Origin: Krasilnikovozyma curviuscula
Lineage: Eukaryota > Basidiomycota > Tremellomycetes > Cystofilobasidiales > Mrakiaceae
Assembly: GCA_014825775.1 (NCBI GenBank)
Contig: MVAQ01000143.1
Coordinates: 1-55,446 of the forward strand
Length of the DNA stretch: 55,446 nucleotides
Reading direction: 5' to 3'
The notes under the pieces: generated by a model
Databases searched by the model: none
The model's input: only the letters and a program-made list of their open reading frames with translations
What the model was told of the DNA's origin: nothing
Shown: in pieces, positions 9,994 through 21,662 of the stretch
Layout: each line of letters begins with the position of its first letter
Position numbering within the stretch: position 1 is the stretch's first letter
Translations under genes and position numbers: made by a program

Positions 9994-11973
9994 TCATTCT
10001 TCTTGTACGTAGTTACCTTCAACGCAGATGACAGTTCTCAGTTAACCGCAGCGGCAAATGATTCAACAAACGATTTGAAGCTTACCTGGGAAGACACCTT
10101 GCTTTCCGTTGACTTTTCCAGTCCACCACTCGCCTCCGACCTTGTCGACAATTTCGATCCGGTCGCCCTGTGAAAATCCAAGATCACCAGCAGCCTACAT
10201 AAGAAACTTTATTAGTCACCGGATCCAATCGCCAAGTCTTAACATAATGACACTAACCTGGGCTTCAAAGTCGAAGAGCGCAACAGCGTACTTGGCAGCA
10301 GGAGAAGTGTAGCTTGGTTTCGGCTTGAGGGGTGGTGGTGGGGGAGGTGCTCTTTTAGTTCCCGAAGCAGCATAAGCAGCACCTCCAGCGGCTCCAGCAT
10401 CGTATGCTGGTGGAGCCGCGTAAGACGATCCTGATGAAGGTTGTCTGCCGACTGGTGCACGGAGCGGTGGTTTGGAGGACGCGGAGGATGAGACGGAGGA
10501 TGCACGACCAACTGGCGATATCGGGTGACCCCTTTCAGCCATCATTTTGGCTACAGCACCAAGACAGCATCCGATTAGCTCACTTGTGCAACAACTAGCA
10601 CACGGTGTGTTCACGAGACGTACCTGTGGAAACGGCGCGCTGAGTAATTTCTAGACCTTCGAGGCGTTGGCCAACATCACCGAGTTGTTCGTCGTAGATG
10701 TTATCGAAGTCTGGCCTGCTGATGTCGTACTTTCCGTCTACAAATGTCTGCATCTTCTCCAACATCAAGTAGAAGACGTTCAACCTGAAAGTGTGCAAAG
10801 CTCGTCATTGTTTATCATTGAGGATTAAAGAGTAGAATGAAAACTTACTGCATGAAGTAGAATGAATGGAACAGTGGATCAACAAATCGAGTAGCCATTC
10901 CGAGGAATTGAGGCATCTCTGTCTTGAGGAGGCCATTATAGTGGTCGTATTCAGCTGCAGCAGCCTCGAAATCTTGTTCGTACTACAACGACAAAACCAT
11001 CCCTGGTCTCAGCTGATTGTTATTCCTCCTGTTGTACGCACCGTACACACATACCTTGAACAAGTTCTTTTCGTCGCTCAGCGACTTTTCTTTCTTATCT
11101 CTCAGCTTTGTGAGAGAATTATTGTGCCTGTCATAATCAACCAACTACGTGTTTTCAAGGAGAAGAGTGGTTAGGAAAAGTCTGGCACCTAGCGACAGAA
11201 GAACAACTGACTTTGTGGTCCCGCTTGACGATTGTCTTCCTGATTTTCTTCAGCACATCCATCAGTTCTTTGCTTGGCATGATGACTCTCGAATCAATGA
11301 GTTCTAGCTCAGGACTGAGAGTACTACGGAGCTCTATCCAGGCACCAATAGCCAGACAGAAACAGAAGGAACGTTCAATACAAGGCCACCTCATCAATAC
11401 ATCGGCGCCGCAGCAGCGAAACTGACCTTCCATCAGGCCTTTGTATTGGCCAATACTCTTGATCGTGATCTCAGCGTTCGGGTACTTTCCAAGAAGATCG
11501 TACTCAGCGCCAAGTGGGGTGAAGAGAGCTTCAAATGACACAGCAAAGTGGTCTCCAGAGACGAGCAACGAGAGGACGGCCTCCCTGAACACCTGTTTCG
11601 GTCACACAGTTAGCTTAACCCTCGTTTCACGCAGCCTGTTAAGATCTCTACCTTAGCATCTTTCAGTAGCTTTTCGCAGGCCGTCTCTATGGAGCTGAAC
11701 TTCCTCTCGTAATCGTCCTATCAGAAGAGAGAAAGGAAAGGCGTAAGCGGTCGCTCCCTTCTTTCCAAGTCGTGCAACAAACCCTCAGAGAGACGCAAGA
11801 TACTCACCCATTCTGGGTCATTGGACTTCTTACTCATGCCAACCCTGGAAGTCAGCAAGTGAGGTGCCCTCTGCACGCTCTTGATCATTCCCTACGGAGG
11901 AGACGAATGTAATGCCCGTCAGTCTCTCAGCAAAGTCCTGCTCCTGCTTCCCTGCTTAGCAGCTTACCTTCAT
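9994..11973 (-). CDS. RVS167: Amphiphysin-like BAR-SH3 protein RVS167
   Basis: Eleven exons sum to 418 codons including the stop (417 residues). The N-terminal BAR domain (about residues 1-250) starts MKGMIKSVQRAPHLL, matching the amphipathic start of yeast Rvs167, and contains SPELELIDSRV and TKRDHK-like (VKRDHKLVDYDR) signatures. A Ser/Pro/Ala-rich linker with a PPPPPP run leads to a C-terminal SH3 domain (ALFDFEAQ, GEWWTGK, VFPGNYVQ). In yeast, the Rvs161/Rvs167 dimer drives scission of endocytic vesicles at actin patches. The first coding exon is only ATG AAG (11973-11968), and the next starts at 11891. The last exon (10016-9994) encodes the end of SH3. All major domain motifs are present. 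Confidence 0.95.
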
Positions 11974-12462
11974 CTTGACAAATTGATACTTGGGGTGGGG
12001 TCCCTGATGGAAGAATAGGAATTCGAAGGGTAATGCGGGCGAGAGCACAGTTGAAGGCTGCTGCTGTGCGAGATTCGACGCTCGACGGGCAGTGACGTAC
12101 GCGAGTTGAAAAGTCCACCTTCACACGGAATGTAGAGGTTTCAAATAGCCAAAATGAGTAGAAATATCTCAGAAAGAGAATTCAGACTGATGAACCTGCT
12201 AGTCTGGGGTGTGTTTTTTCCCTACGTAAGCAATTGACATTGGTGCGCCATTATGCATCTCTGCCTTAACATACCTACAGCTGCAGGTATGACCGAAAGC
12301 ACAGGTGTCAAGCACGACGTTTGCTTCTCAAGCACCAGGCGGAGAAAAGTCAAAACATATTGATACAAAAAGGGCCCGAAGTAATATCGCCAAGAGATGA
12401 ACAAGTACGCCGGCGCATGCATTGGTGATCACCCTCTGGTCATCAAGGTGTAATGTACAAAG
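11974..12462. other. Upstream of RVS167 / downstream of CSN7
   Basis: About 490 bp without a supported gene. Both neighbours lie on the - strand, so this holds the RVS167 promoter and the CSN7 3' end. A 66-codon open frame on the - strand (12422-12222) has no recognisable features and is treated as chance. Confidence 0.5.
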
Positions 12463-13899
12463 TTACTTCTCCTGTCTGTTACGTTTGGTTTGACGCTGAG
12501 ATGCTGGTTGGCCGGGAGGTCTATCGAACAGCGTGTGAAAGATGATTGATCAGCAACCAGCCAGGATTAACTTCAATAAATGTCAAAGATGACAGGGCAG
12601 GAGCACTTACTTTTTCCCTTTCTTTACACCATCACTGCTCCAGTTACCTGCCATCGCGAACGCATCTCCGCCGTTGCTGCCACCACTCAAAGTTTGCCCA
12701 CCCTCCATCAGTGCGGGGACGAAGTCACCAGCACTTCCACCACCTTTGGAACCACCATCCAGACGAGCTATTGCTGCGTGTTTGGCCTCGGCGTAATCCC
12801 AGAGCTCAGCTTTGAACCCAGCGGAGACAGCTTGGTCGTTGACAAGGATGGACTTCGTATGTTCGATGACGGCGTTTGTTGCGGCAGCCCTATAGAGCAA
12901 AAGCACCGAAGTTCAGTAATTGCATCAAATGGTGATGAACCGTCGAAGAGGATACGAAGAACAAAGTAGAAGAGGTGGCCGGCGACGACTCACCAGCTCT
13001 CCAATTCCATCCTCAAGAAGACGACATCTTTCTCATCCGCGAAGCTGACATCTCTTCCAACACATTCTTCAATGACGAGTTCTAATTTCTTCTGATCCAT
13101 CTTGCCCTTAAGAAGATTGTGATACATCCCTTCAATTAAGAGATCTTCTAACTCTCTGACAGTTGCGATCTGGAGAGTTGAGAGGAGGAGGGAGTACGGT
13201 AGCGTCTATCACGAAGACATCATAATAAAGTCAGGCAACTATTTTACGAGATCGGCCATTCCATAAGTATTGAGTTGGAAAAGGAAGCGTACTCTGTGTG
13301 ATTTGGCGAGGGTAACGATTGTTAAGTGCTTGAGTTTCGTCTGCATGACTTGGGATAGGGAGGGGAAGCTGGACTCATTGCCTGAATAGCAGCCGGTTAC
13401 AAAGGGTCTCAGTAACGGATTGACTGGATGATGTCTGAGGATAAATAACGCCGCCCTACCGAGGTAATCTGTCCAAGTTCCGAAAGCAAAGAGGTTGAGT
13501 AGAGCGATGTGTTGTGGGAATGATTCAGAGAGCTAATAGAGAGCCGTTAATAGTCAGCTGGGCGTTGGCAAGAACGCAATCGGAATGAGCATTCTCCTCA
13601 CAGACTGAACAGAGGGAAGATCCAACAACTCTGAGAAGACCCAAACTCCAGGCTAGGAACGACACCAGAGATAATCATTAGTACTCTAACGCACTGATAC
13701 GAGGCTTAGGTTGTCACTGCTTACAGCTGCAATGGCTCCTTCGATGACTTTGGTAACTCCAGCTCCTCTGGCCCCCTTCGCCCTGGTAATTCAATCGCCC
13801 CAAGTGAGAATTACATTCGCAAGGGAGGATGTCTCATCTCATCCTAATGACTTACTGGAGGAAGAAGGGTTCGAGCTTTGCTGAAGTCAAAGCTTCCAT
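12463..13899 (-). CDS. COP9 signalosome subunit 7 (PCI domain)
   Basis: Eight exons (13899-13856, 13782-13725, 13652-13602, 13532-13460, 13381-13293, 13205-12994, 12889-12611, 12520-12463) sum to 288 codons. The N-terminal half is helical, with APGVWVFSELLDLP and LLNLFAFGTWTDY, close to the CSN7 consensus. The PCI module follows with LKHLTIVTLA, VRELEDLLIEGMY and KGKMDQKKLELV. The C terminus is Gly/Ser-rich and then basic. CSN7 is a scaffold subunit of the COP9 signalosome, which removes NEDD8 from cullins and so tunes SCF-type ubiquitin ligases. Its start codon lies 109 bp from that of RFC1 on the other strand. Confidence 0.92.
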
Positions 13900-14008
13900 T
13901 TTTCAGAATTTCGATGGGAAATGCCGTTGCGAGACACGCGCTGAGAGAGACAAACCCTTGTCTTCGACCAAATCAGCCTTATTTCTTCTAGGGAGCATCC
14001 ATCAGTTG
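13900..14008. promoter_or_regulatory. Bidirectional promoter CSN7 / RFC1
   Basis: Only 109 bp separate the two divergent ATGs, so both core promoters and 5' leaders must fit here or overlap coding sequence. The segment contains gacacgcgctg, an ACGCG core of the kind bound by the fungal G1/S factor MBF. One such core in 109 bp is not by itself significant. Confidence 0.6.
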
Positions 14009-17000
14009 ATGTCTTCCTCTCAGCCTTCATCTCCACCAAGAAAGGCTCCTGCAGCGAAGAAACCCAAGGCCTCTCCTGCTGCTCCAGCAGGCGTCAAAGA
14101 CATCAGATCATTCTTCGTGAGAAATTCATCTCCTTCCTCATGACTTTCAATAACATGCGGACCTATCTGGATTGACTGAATGCTTTGTTTGCTAATTGTG
14201 CTGCTTTGATTATTATCAATTCACAGGGAGGATCGGGAAGTTCGAGCTCAACCCCTACGCCTGCCGTTGCCTCCAGTTCTACGGCCTCAGCCTTCAGCTC
14301 TAAATCTGAATCGAAAGCAGAGATGAACTCTTCATCTATTGCTAGTAAGCCGTATGGCTCGAAACCAGCTCCAAGTAAATCCTTGGAAATCCTGCATATG
14401 ATCCAGGTATACCAAATGTCGCTTGATTTGACGTACAAACTTCCTCCCCTCTGTAGTTGACATTGACTCCTCTGATGATGGAGAGATGGACGTTAAGCCA
14501 ATTAAGACAGTTCCAGCTGCTTCCAAAGCGTACGTGCCTTCTCGTGAGCTGTTTTGGGAAAAGTAGCTCACGCGTCTGATCCTGCTTTACTTTCGTCACT
14601 CACAGTTCCGGTACGAAACGAGCGCTACAAGTTGTACGTGTGATTTTATATTAATGGTATATTACAACAATGGCTTACTCCTCCTGGGCTGGTTTAGGAT
14701 GATGCTGAGTCTTCAGAGGAGGATAGAAAACCAGCTATTAAGAAGGCCAAAGTCTCACCTGCGAAAAAAAGAGGAGTATCTACAGCAACAATGGTAATTG
14801 ATTCATCAGAAGAAGATGTCAAACCTGTGGTCAAGAAACCAGTAGCAGCAGCACCAGCTAAAGCACCCGCATCAAAGAAGGCGTCTGTCAAGAAGGAGAA
14901 GCGCGACGATGACTACGAGATGGAAGGCGTTGTTGAAGAGAAGAAACCTCAAATAGCTGCTAAGCTAAAACCTGCTCCTAAAGCAAAGAAGGAGAAGTAT
15001 GAAGACGATTTTATAAATGATGGCGAGGACAAGGTGCCAAAGGCGGAGAAACCGAAATTCAAGTAAGTTCGTTCTCCCTTTTGCATCATATGTATTCATT
15101 TTCTGAACAACTAATTTGGGGTCGATCCGCCCTTAGCTGGGCTGCAGCTGCCGCTCGTAAAGCCGCTGGACCCACTAACCCCGGCGGAAAGGATATTCCA
15201 AATGGTGCTCCTAACTGCCTTGCTGGATTGACCTTTGTCTTCACCGGAGAGTTAGAGAGTTTGAGCAGGGAAGAAGCTCAAGAGTTGGCTAAGAGATACG
15301 GAGGGTAAGCCCTGACCTTGATAATCATTGCTATCGCTTCCAGCTGAGCTGATGACTTGTTCCTTTTCCCGTTACAGAAAAGTCACAGGTGCTCCTTCTA
15401 GTAAAACTTCTTACGTCGTCCTTGGTGCAGATGCTGGTCCATCCAAGCTCGAAAAGATCAAAAAGTTTGGTCTGAAGACGTTGGACGAAGATGGCTTTTT
15501 AGGCTTGATTGGCTCGAGGGGTGGTGGAGAGGTTGATGAGAAGACGAAGAAGAAAATGAAAGAAGAAGAAGAGAAAATCAAACAAGCCGCTAGAGAGATG
15601 GAGACGAGAGAACGAGAAGCTGAGATTGCTCGATTGAAGGCCGCTAAGAAACAGGGAAGTTCGCCGTAAGTCCCTTTTCACCACGTCGAGGTGATTGTGG
15701 CTGAAATTTCTGGCGTTTGCCTTTCTGTTCGTTTCACAGATCTAAATCTGCTGCTCCAGCGAGTGCTCAGCTCTGGACCACGAAATACGCGCCTCAAAGT
15801 CAGAAGGAGATCTGTGGTAACAAAGGCCAAGTTGAGAAGCTGATGGAGTGGTTGACCAATTGGTACTTCCCTTCAGCTCACTTTCTGTTATCAAGTGGTT
15901 TCAACTGATTTTCTTCCCTGTTTGATTCAGGCAAAATAATGCCGAGAGCCATTTCAAAAAGCCCGGAAAGAATGCGACGGGTACATTTCGAGCTGTGCTC
16001 ATATCTGGACCTCCTGGGATCGGCAAGACATCTGCTGCCCATATCGTTGCGAAGGCTTGTGGCTACAATCCCATCGAAATGAATGCAAGCGACTCTCGAA
16101 GTAAGAAGCTGATTGAGGTGAGCAGTTTCTTTTATGCCTTGCTAGTCGTGACCGCTTCTGTTTCTCATCACTTGTCTTTTCAGAATGGAACCAACATCGA
16201 TAACTCGAGTCTTGACGGATGGATGAAGGGAACTGGAGCAAGTTCTGCTCGACTTCGTTTTGTCTTTAAGGACTTAACTGACCTTTTATCCACTCATTTT
16301 GCAGAGTACAACAGCAGCTGGTATCACAGTTACTCACAAAACCTGTTTGATTATGGATGAAGTTGATGGTATGTCAGGAGGTGATCGTGGCGGTGTGGGA
16401 GCGATGAACGCCCTCGTCAAGAAAACCAAAGTGAATCTCCTTTTTATCTCCCAACCGTCGATCTCCTGTTCATTAAGATTCACGCTTCCTGCAGATTCCC
16501 ATTATACTCATTTGTAACGACAAATCAAACCCCAAAATGAAACCTCTTATCCCCACTACTTTTCAAATGCCTTTCAAACGGTGAGTTGTTTACAGAACTC
16601 GTTTCACGTCTTGTCTCAACTCACTTTCTGGCTCTTAGACCGTCTGCACAAGAGATTCGGTCAAGAATCATGAGCATTGCCTTCAAGTAAGCTCTGCTTC
16701 TTTGTCTGACATACACCCCGTACTGATCTCTTCGCGATAATAGGGAGAAGATCAAACTGGAAGCAAACGCTGTTGATCAGCTTGTCGCTGGATCCCAGTC
16801 TGATATCCGACAAGTTCTCAACATGCTTTCAACTTGGAAGCTGTCGAGTAACAAGTTAGATTTTGACGATGGAAAGGCTCTGTGAGTGTTCTTTCTCGAT
16901 GCCGTAATTATTAGCTGACTTTCGGATACCTGTGTATCTTCAGAGCTGCTGACAACACGAAGTATACTATCTTGTCACCTTTCGATATCAACAACAAGTT

Positions 17001-18290
17001 GTTCGGTCCTTATATGTTCTCACACACCAACAAGATGAGCTTGACCGAAAAGATGGACTATTACTACATGGACTTTGGTTTTGTACCTCTGTTTGCACAG
17101 GTCAGTGATCAAAAACTATATCGAGGAACTTTTTTTATTTTTGGAGAATTCGTGGATCTGAGCTGACCATCGCATTACATATTCCAGGACAACTACTTGA
17201 AGAACACTTTCGCTCGAGCTAGCAGTCTCAGCGGCCACGAGAAAACCTTGAAAACCTTGACATTGATGGATCAGGCTGCATCATCCATCTCTGATGGAGA
17301 TCTCGTCGACGGAATGATCCATGGGTATGTTCCCTTTACCTTTTGTTACGTTGTATAGCGGCTGATTTTTTTTTCTAGCACTCAACAACACTGGTCATTG
17401 TTACCGGTCCACGCCGTCATGTCTACAATCCGCCCTGCATACTTCTGTTATGGTTCTGGTGGTGGCTGGGGTAGTCAATATGGAATGTCGTTCCCACAGT
17501 ACGTACATATTCTATGCTTCAGGGGCCCTCGCAGCTGACATCCGCGCTCTGTTCTTTTTATCAGATGGCTAGGCCAAAATTCGAAGCGAGTGAAACTTCA
17601 GAAAATGCTGAATGAGATTCAAATTCGAATGAGGCTGAAGGTTTCTGGTGATGGTGCCGAGTTGCGACAACATTATCTTCCAGCATTGTTTCCAAAGCTT
17701 GTTTCTCCATTGATGTCTAAGGAAGCAAGTGTTGTAAGTTGCGCTTTTTATCGCTGCATTTGCCTTCTATGACATCTTCTGATTAAGATCTGTGTTGTTT
17801 CCTTAGGACGTTATCGAAGAAGTTATCGAAACGATGGACGAATATTTCCTCACCAAAGAAGATTGGGACGCTATGGTGGAGCTTGGTATTGGTCAGCATA
17901 AGGAAGAAACGATTCTTAAACAGATTCCATCTGGTGTCAAGTCCTCATTCACTAGGACGTGAGTAGGGAAACGTTGTCACTCCATGGCCCTATACTGACC
18001 ATAGTAATTTTGAATAACTTAGCTACAACAAAGCGGATCACCCGATTCCATTCCACAAGGGCATCGCAACATCGACAGGAAAAAAGATTTCTGCTGCTGT
18101 CGTTGCTGATCACGAAGACGTCCATGAAGCTGAAATTGTCAGTGAGGAGGAGGTCGTTTCGGATGAAGAGAATGAAGATATCTCTAAAGACAAGCTGGTC
18201 AAGCAGAAGAAGCAAGCGGTAGCCAAGGGATCCAAAGCATCTGGGTCTAAAGTTGGGGCTAAATCCAAGGCTTCTCCCAAGAAAAGGTAG
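14009..18290 (+). CDS. RFC1: Replication factor C large subunit RFC1
   Basis: A multi-exon gene for the clamp-loader large subunit. After a 28-residue Ser/Ala/Pro/Lys leader, exon 1 ends with VKDIRSFF, the short PCNA-binding-type motif that opens RFC1 elsewhere (human DIRKFFG). A long acidic/basic low-complexity region precedes a BRCT domain ([32 protein letters not shown]). The AAA+ domain follows, with Walker [13 protein letters not shown] and Walker [10 protein letters not shown]. The RFC1 C-terminal domain runs to a Lys/Ser-rich tail ending SPKKR. The start at 14009 is the first ATG reading into the PIP-like motif. Upstream in-frame sequence to 13829 overlaps the CSN7 first exon and is not needed. 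The protein loads PCNA at primer ends in the nucleus. Confidence 0.95.
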
Positions 18291-18920
18291 AAAAGGACGA
18301 TCCTTCCCAGACGATACACACGGAGTTACCTGATTCTTCCAATACGATACCATTTATTCCTTCGACTATAATCTATGGACGACCTCGATGACAAGTCGTC
18401 TTTCTTGCAAGTGCCAGAGCCAACTACAATAAGTTACCATCTGTTCATCTAATTTCTGCCTTGTCACATCTGTGAGTCTATTTTGGCTATTGACTGTTCA
18501 TAAAAGAATGGAAGAGCTACATCCTTGGTGAGACTGAAGGTAGGGATGGGATAATGAGAAGGGAAACCAGAGGGAACGAAAGGGGCAGGCCAACTGTGTC
18601 CAAGCTCCGTAATCTCAATCACTTGGACCTCCGGATGACTACCATTCTTCCACAGAAGAGAAACCCTGGCCATCGGGAAGCTCAAGCTCAGTCGCAAAAG
18701 CCAACCCTTACAGCTGTCGACGTTAGACTTCGTTACGAACCTTAGTAGGGTTTTGTTTCGTCATTTATGCGGGGCGGTACAAAAGCCTTGCGACTCTAAA
18801 AGTTCTATGCAGTGTTGGTGATAGTATATTGGGAGAGGGAGATCAACATGTGAGGAGAAAAAGATGTCCAATGAAAAAAATAAAACGAAATAAAGAGTCA
18901 CAACAAGACACGCGAAAAGC
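18291..18920. other. Convergent 3' region between RFC1 and DBF2
   Basis: About 630 bp, long for a convergent spacer in this window, where others are about 100-400 bp. No family member is recognised. A 69-codon ATG-initiated frame lies on the - strand at 18673-18464 and contains ITELGHSWPAPF, which loosely recalls the histidine-loop region of alpha/beta-hydrolases. A 63-codon frame overlaps it on the + strand. Neither is supported enough to call a gene. Confidence 0.4.
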
Positions 18921-21662
18921 TCAGAATATCGTCTCCAGAACGTCGCCATCGGACTTGATCTTGGATGAAACAGCTTTGGTGTTAGGGGCATTCTTTCCAA
19001 AAGTAAAACCGACCTGTATCAACCGACACAACAGGCTTGTCAGTCACGGTGCCACGCGTCAATGAATGCTGGACAAACATACCCAAACACCTCTATCGAA
19101 CTTCTCCTCCTTCTCCTTGACAGCATCGACGTTTCTCTGCTTTTCGAAAACCTCACCTGATTATCAGAAAATGAAGTGCACAGAGTTCAGTTAAAGGTGG
19201 GCAAGCTCAACGAAAAGCACAAGCTTGGCTTACCGTATTTCGCTAGATCTTCTTCGTTGCTGAAGTCGTCGTAGTATCCAACATCAGTTTCTCCCTCCAA
19301 CGCAGGAATGAAAGGTGCTGGACGTTCACGGAGAGAACCGAACGGTAGCGAAGAGAAGAATGGAGTAGTTTGGAGGTCGGACAAGTTGGAAATTCGACTT
19401 TTCTGGGAGGCGATCAATCTAAATTTTGAGAGAGAACAGATTGTGGATATTTCAGTTTGAGAGCTACGGTCATGAATCTGCGAAACTGAAACGAAAAATG
19501 CTCACCTAGTGATCAGATCCCAACTCTCGTCGCTCATGTTGAAGATCAAGTCTTCCTCTTTCTCATAGATCGGTCGCTTCAAAACTTTGCTCCAATTCTT
19601 CAAGTTGTTCCAAGTTTCATTCGAGTCTTTTCCTGAGAAAGGTGGGAAGCCAGCCAAGAATTCGAAGAGGATACAACCAAGCGACCAGTAATCTGCTGGG
19701 TAAGAGTACTTCTCTCCTCTCAGAACTTCTGGTGGCATACTGTAGAAACACAAAAAGAGTAAGAAAAAGGCGTCGATAGTCCTGATTTCAAATCCTGTAA
19801 ATCCAAGACTCACTAGTCAGGGGAACCGACGACACTGTCGGCCTCTCTCCTCTCTCTCGCCCTCAAACTTCTGTAGTTTGTCCTCCTTTCAAGAGTTCCT
19901 CTTATCACAACAGGCTCATCAGGACTCTTCTTTATCTCGTCCAATCGGTTTCGGAGAGAATCAATCCTAGTTGGGTTCAAAGAACCTGTTGCAAGACCGA
20001 AGTCGGTGAGGATGACATGACCCGTGCTAGAGACCAAGAAGTTCTCAGGTTTGAGATCTCGGTCTGTTCCAATAGCCGTTCAGATACAAAAAAAAAACAG
20101 TTGGAATGGTCTGACAGAGAGATAAGGAGGAAAAGGCAAAACTCACGGATATAACCCAACTTATGCAACTCATTGACGCCCATAAACATCTCAGCAGAGT
20201 AGAATCTAGCATGTTCTTCCTTCAAGACGCCGGAGTTGTTCAACAGTGTTCTAAAATCACCACCTGGGACGTACTCCATCGCCAAGTAGATATGTTCGGC
20301 ATCTTGAAAGGCGTAGAGGAGTCGGACGAGCCAGGGCGTTTTAGTCGAGGTGAGAATATCTCGTTCGGTGAGAACATGTTTGATCTAAGGATTCAATTCG
20401 TTATTTCAAGTTTGCACTGAAGGCAGAGATAGGGGGGCGACTCACTTCGTCCATCTTGGCAAGAGTCCCTTTACGCATCTTCTTCAGCGCGCAGACTTCC
20501 CCAGTATCCTTCTTCCTAGCAAGATACACGGAACCATAACCACCCTGACCAACCTGGATAAGTCATGTCCTCTGTGAGTCAGCGCATAAAGGAGAGTGAC
20601 GTAGATCCAGGTGTGGTAACGCACCTGAGCAATGACGGTAAAGTTCTCAACTCGAAGCTTGACTCGTCTCCTCCTGAGAACGACTCGTTCTCTGCCAGCA
20701 TAGCTCCGGTATTCTCTCTTGTACTCGTCTGTTCCTTCGAGGACGTCTCGCGATGCGGTGTCGGTTTTGAAGGACTTCAGACGGGCCGATCGATTTGCGA
20801 GATATGAGAGGTAGTCGACTGAAGATAGTCATTGAATAACACCATGATGAAAAGTTGATACATGAATCAGTCATGTAACGAGGGGGGTGTGAATAAAAGA
20901 AACCTAATTCAAAAAGCCTGTTGGGGTTACTCACAGTAATAGTCCAAGAAATCTTGAAATTTCAAATATGCCCATCAGACGCAGTACAAGTAAGTAGATA
21001 ATCATATTAATATCCTTAAAAGGTTGAAGAAATGAAAGATCGAGTGACCTACAGAGCTGAGCAACAACTCCCTTTCTTTTGACTTCTGGCTTTTCCAACA
21101 GCTCAAGCTCCCATTCCGACAAAGCTCTTACCGTATCCTCCTTCCTGATAGGAGCAGCCGTCTGCATCCTGATATCCTCATCGTCGTCTGCACCTGCTGA
21201 AACTTTATTCCCAACCGCAGCAGAGTTCAGAGGCTGTTTGTGCATATGCTTGAACAGCAGCTGTCCTCCTCCAGCTCCCCTGGGAGCCGTCTTCATGTAA
21301 ACGTCATTGGGCCCAGCTCCTGAAATGTGTCCTGATGGTGTAGGGGGAGGTGGGGGTACTCCCTTGTACGTCTTCATGTGAATATCTGGGTCCTCATCAT
21401 GATGCTTAGGTGTCGCTGGTGCTGACGATTTCGTGGGTGAGCCTGGTGGGGTTGCAACCGGCTGCTCCTTGGTAGGAGAAGTCGACAGTAGAGAGGCAGT
21501 CATGGACTGTGTAGACCTGACAGCCATTAGAAAAGACCGAACAGGTCAGAGTTTTGTCAGGAGTCCGCGAAAAATCGGTCAACATCGCAACGTTCGAGCT
21601 TGGACCCCCTGTCTACTGTAAGTTTGAACTTACTTGATGGCCTTCGAGAAAGCAGACTGCAT
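18921..21662 (-). CDS. DBF2: NDR-family kinase DBF2/SID2 (mitotic exit, septation)
   Basis: A multi-exon AGC kinase. The disordered N terminus (Ser/Pro-rich, with repeated MKT phrases) is followed by VAQLYFLDYYFDYLSYLANR, matching the Mob1-binding segment of Dbf2. The kinase domain has GQGGYGSVYLARK, ALKKM, HRDLKPENF, DFGLATG, then a Dbf2-type activation segment VVGSPDYMPPEVL after a long basic insert. The C-terminal hydrophobic motif reads VGFTFGK. In yeasts this kinase with Mob1 is the output of the mitotic exit/septation initiation network and acts at the bud neck. An 18-nt exon (20952-20935) encodes part of the Mob-binding segment. The first exon is short (MQSAFSKAIK), with an intron to about 21527. 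Confidence 0.93.

Noticed and set aside
13829..14008. Upstream extension of the RFC1 first exon
   Set aside because: It overlaps the CSN7 first exon on the other strand, is low in family resemblance, and the natural start just before the PIP-like motif is at 14009.
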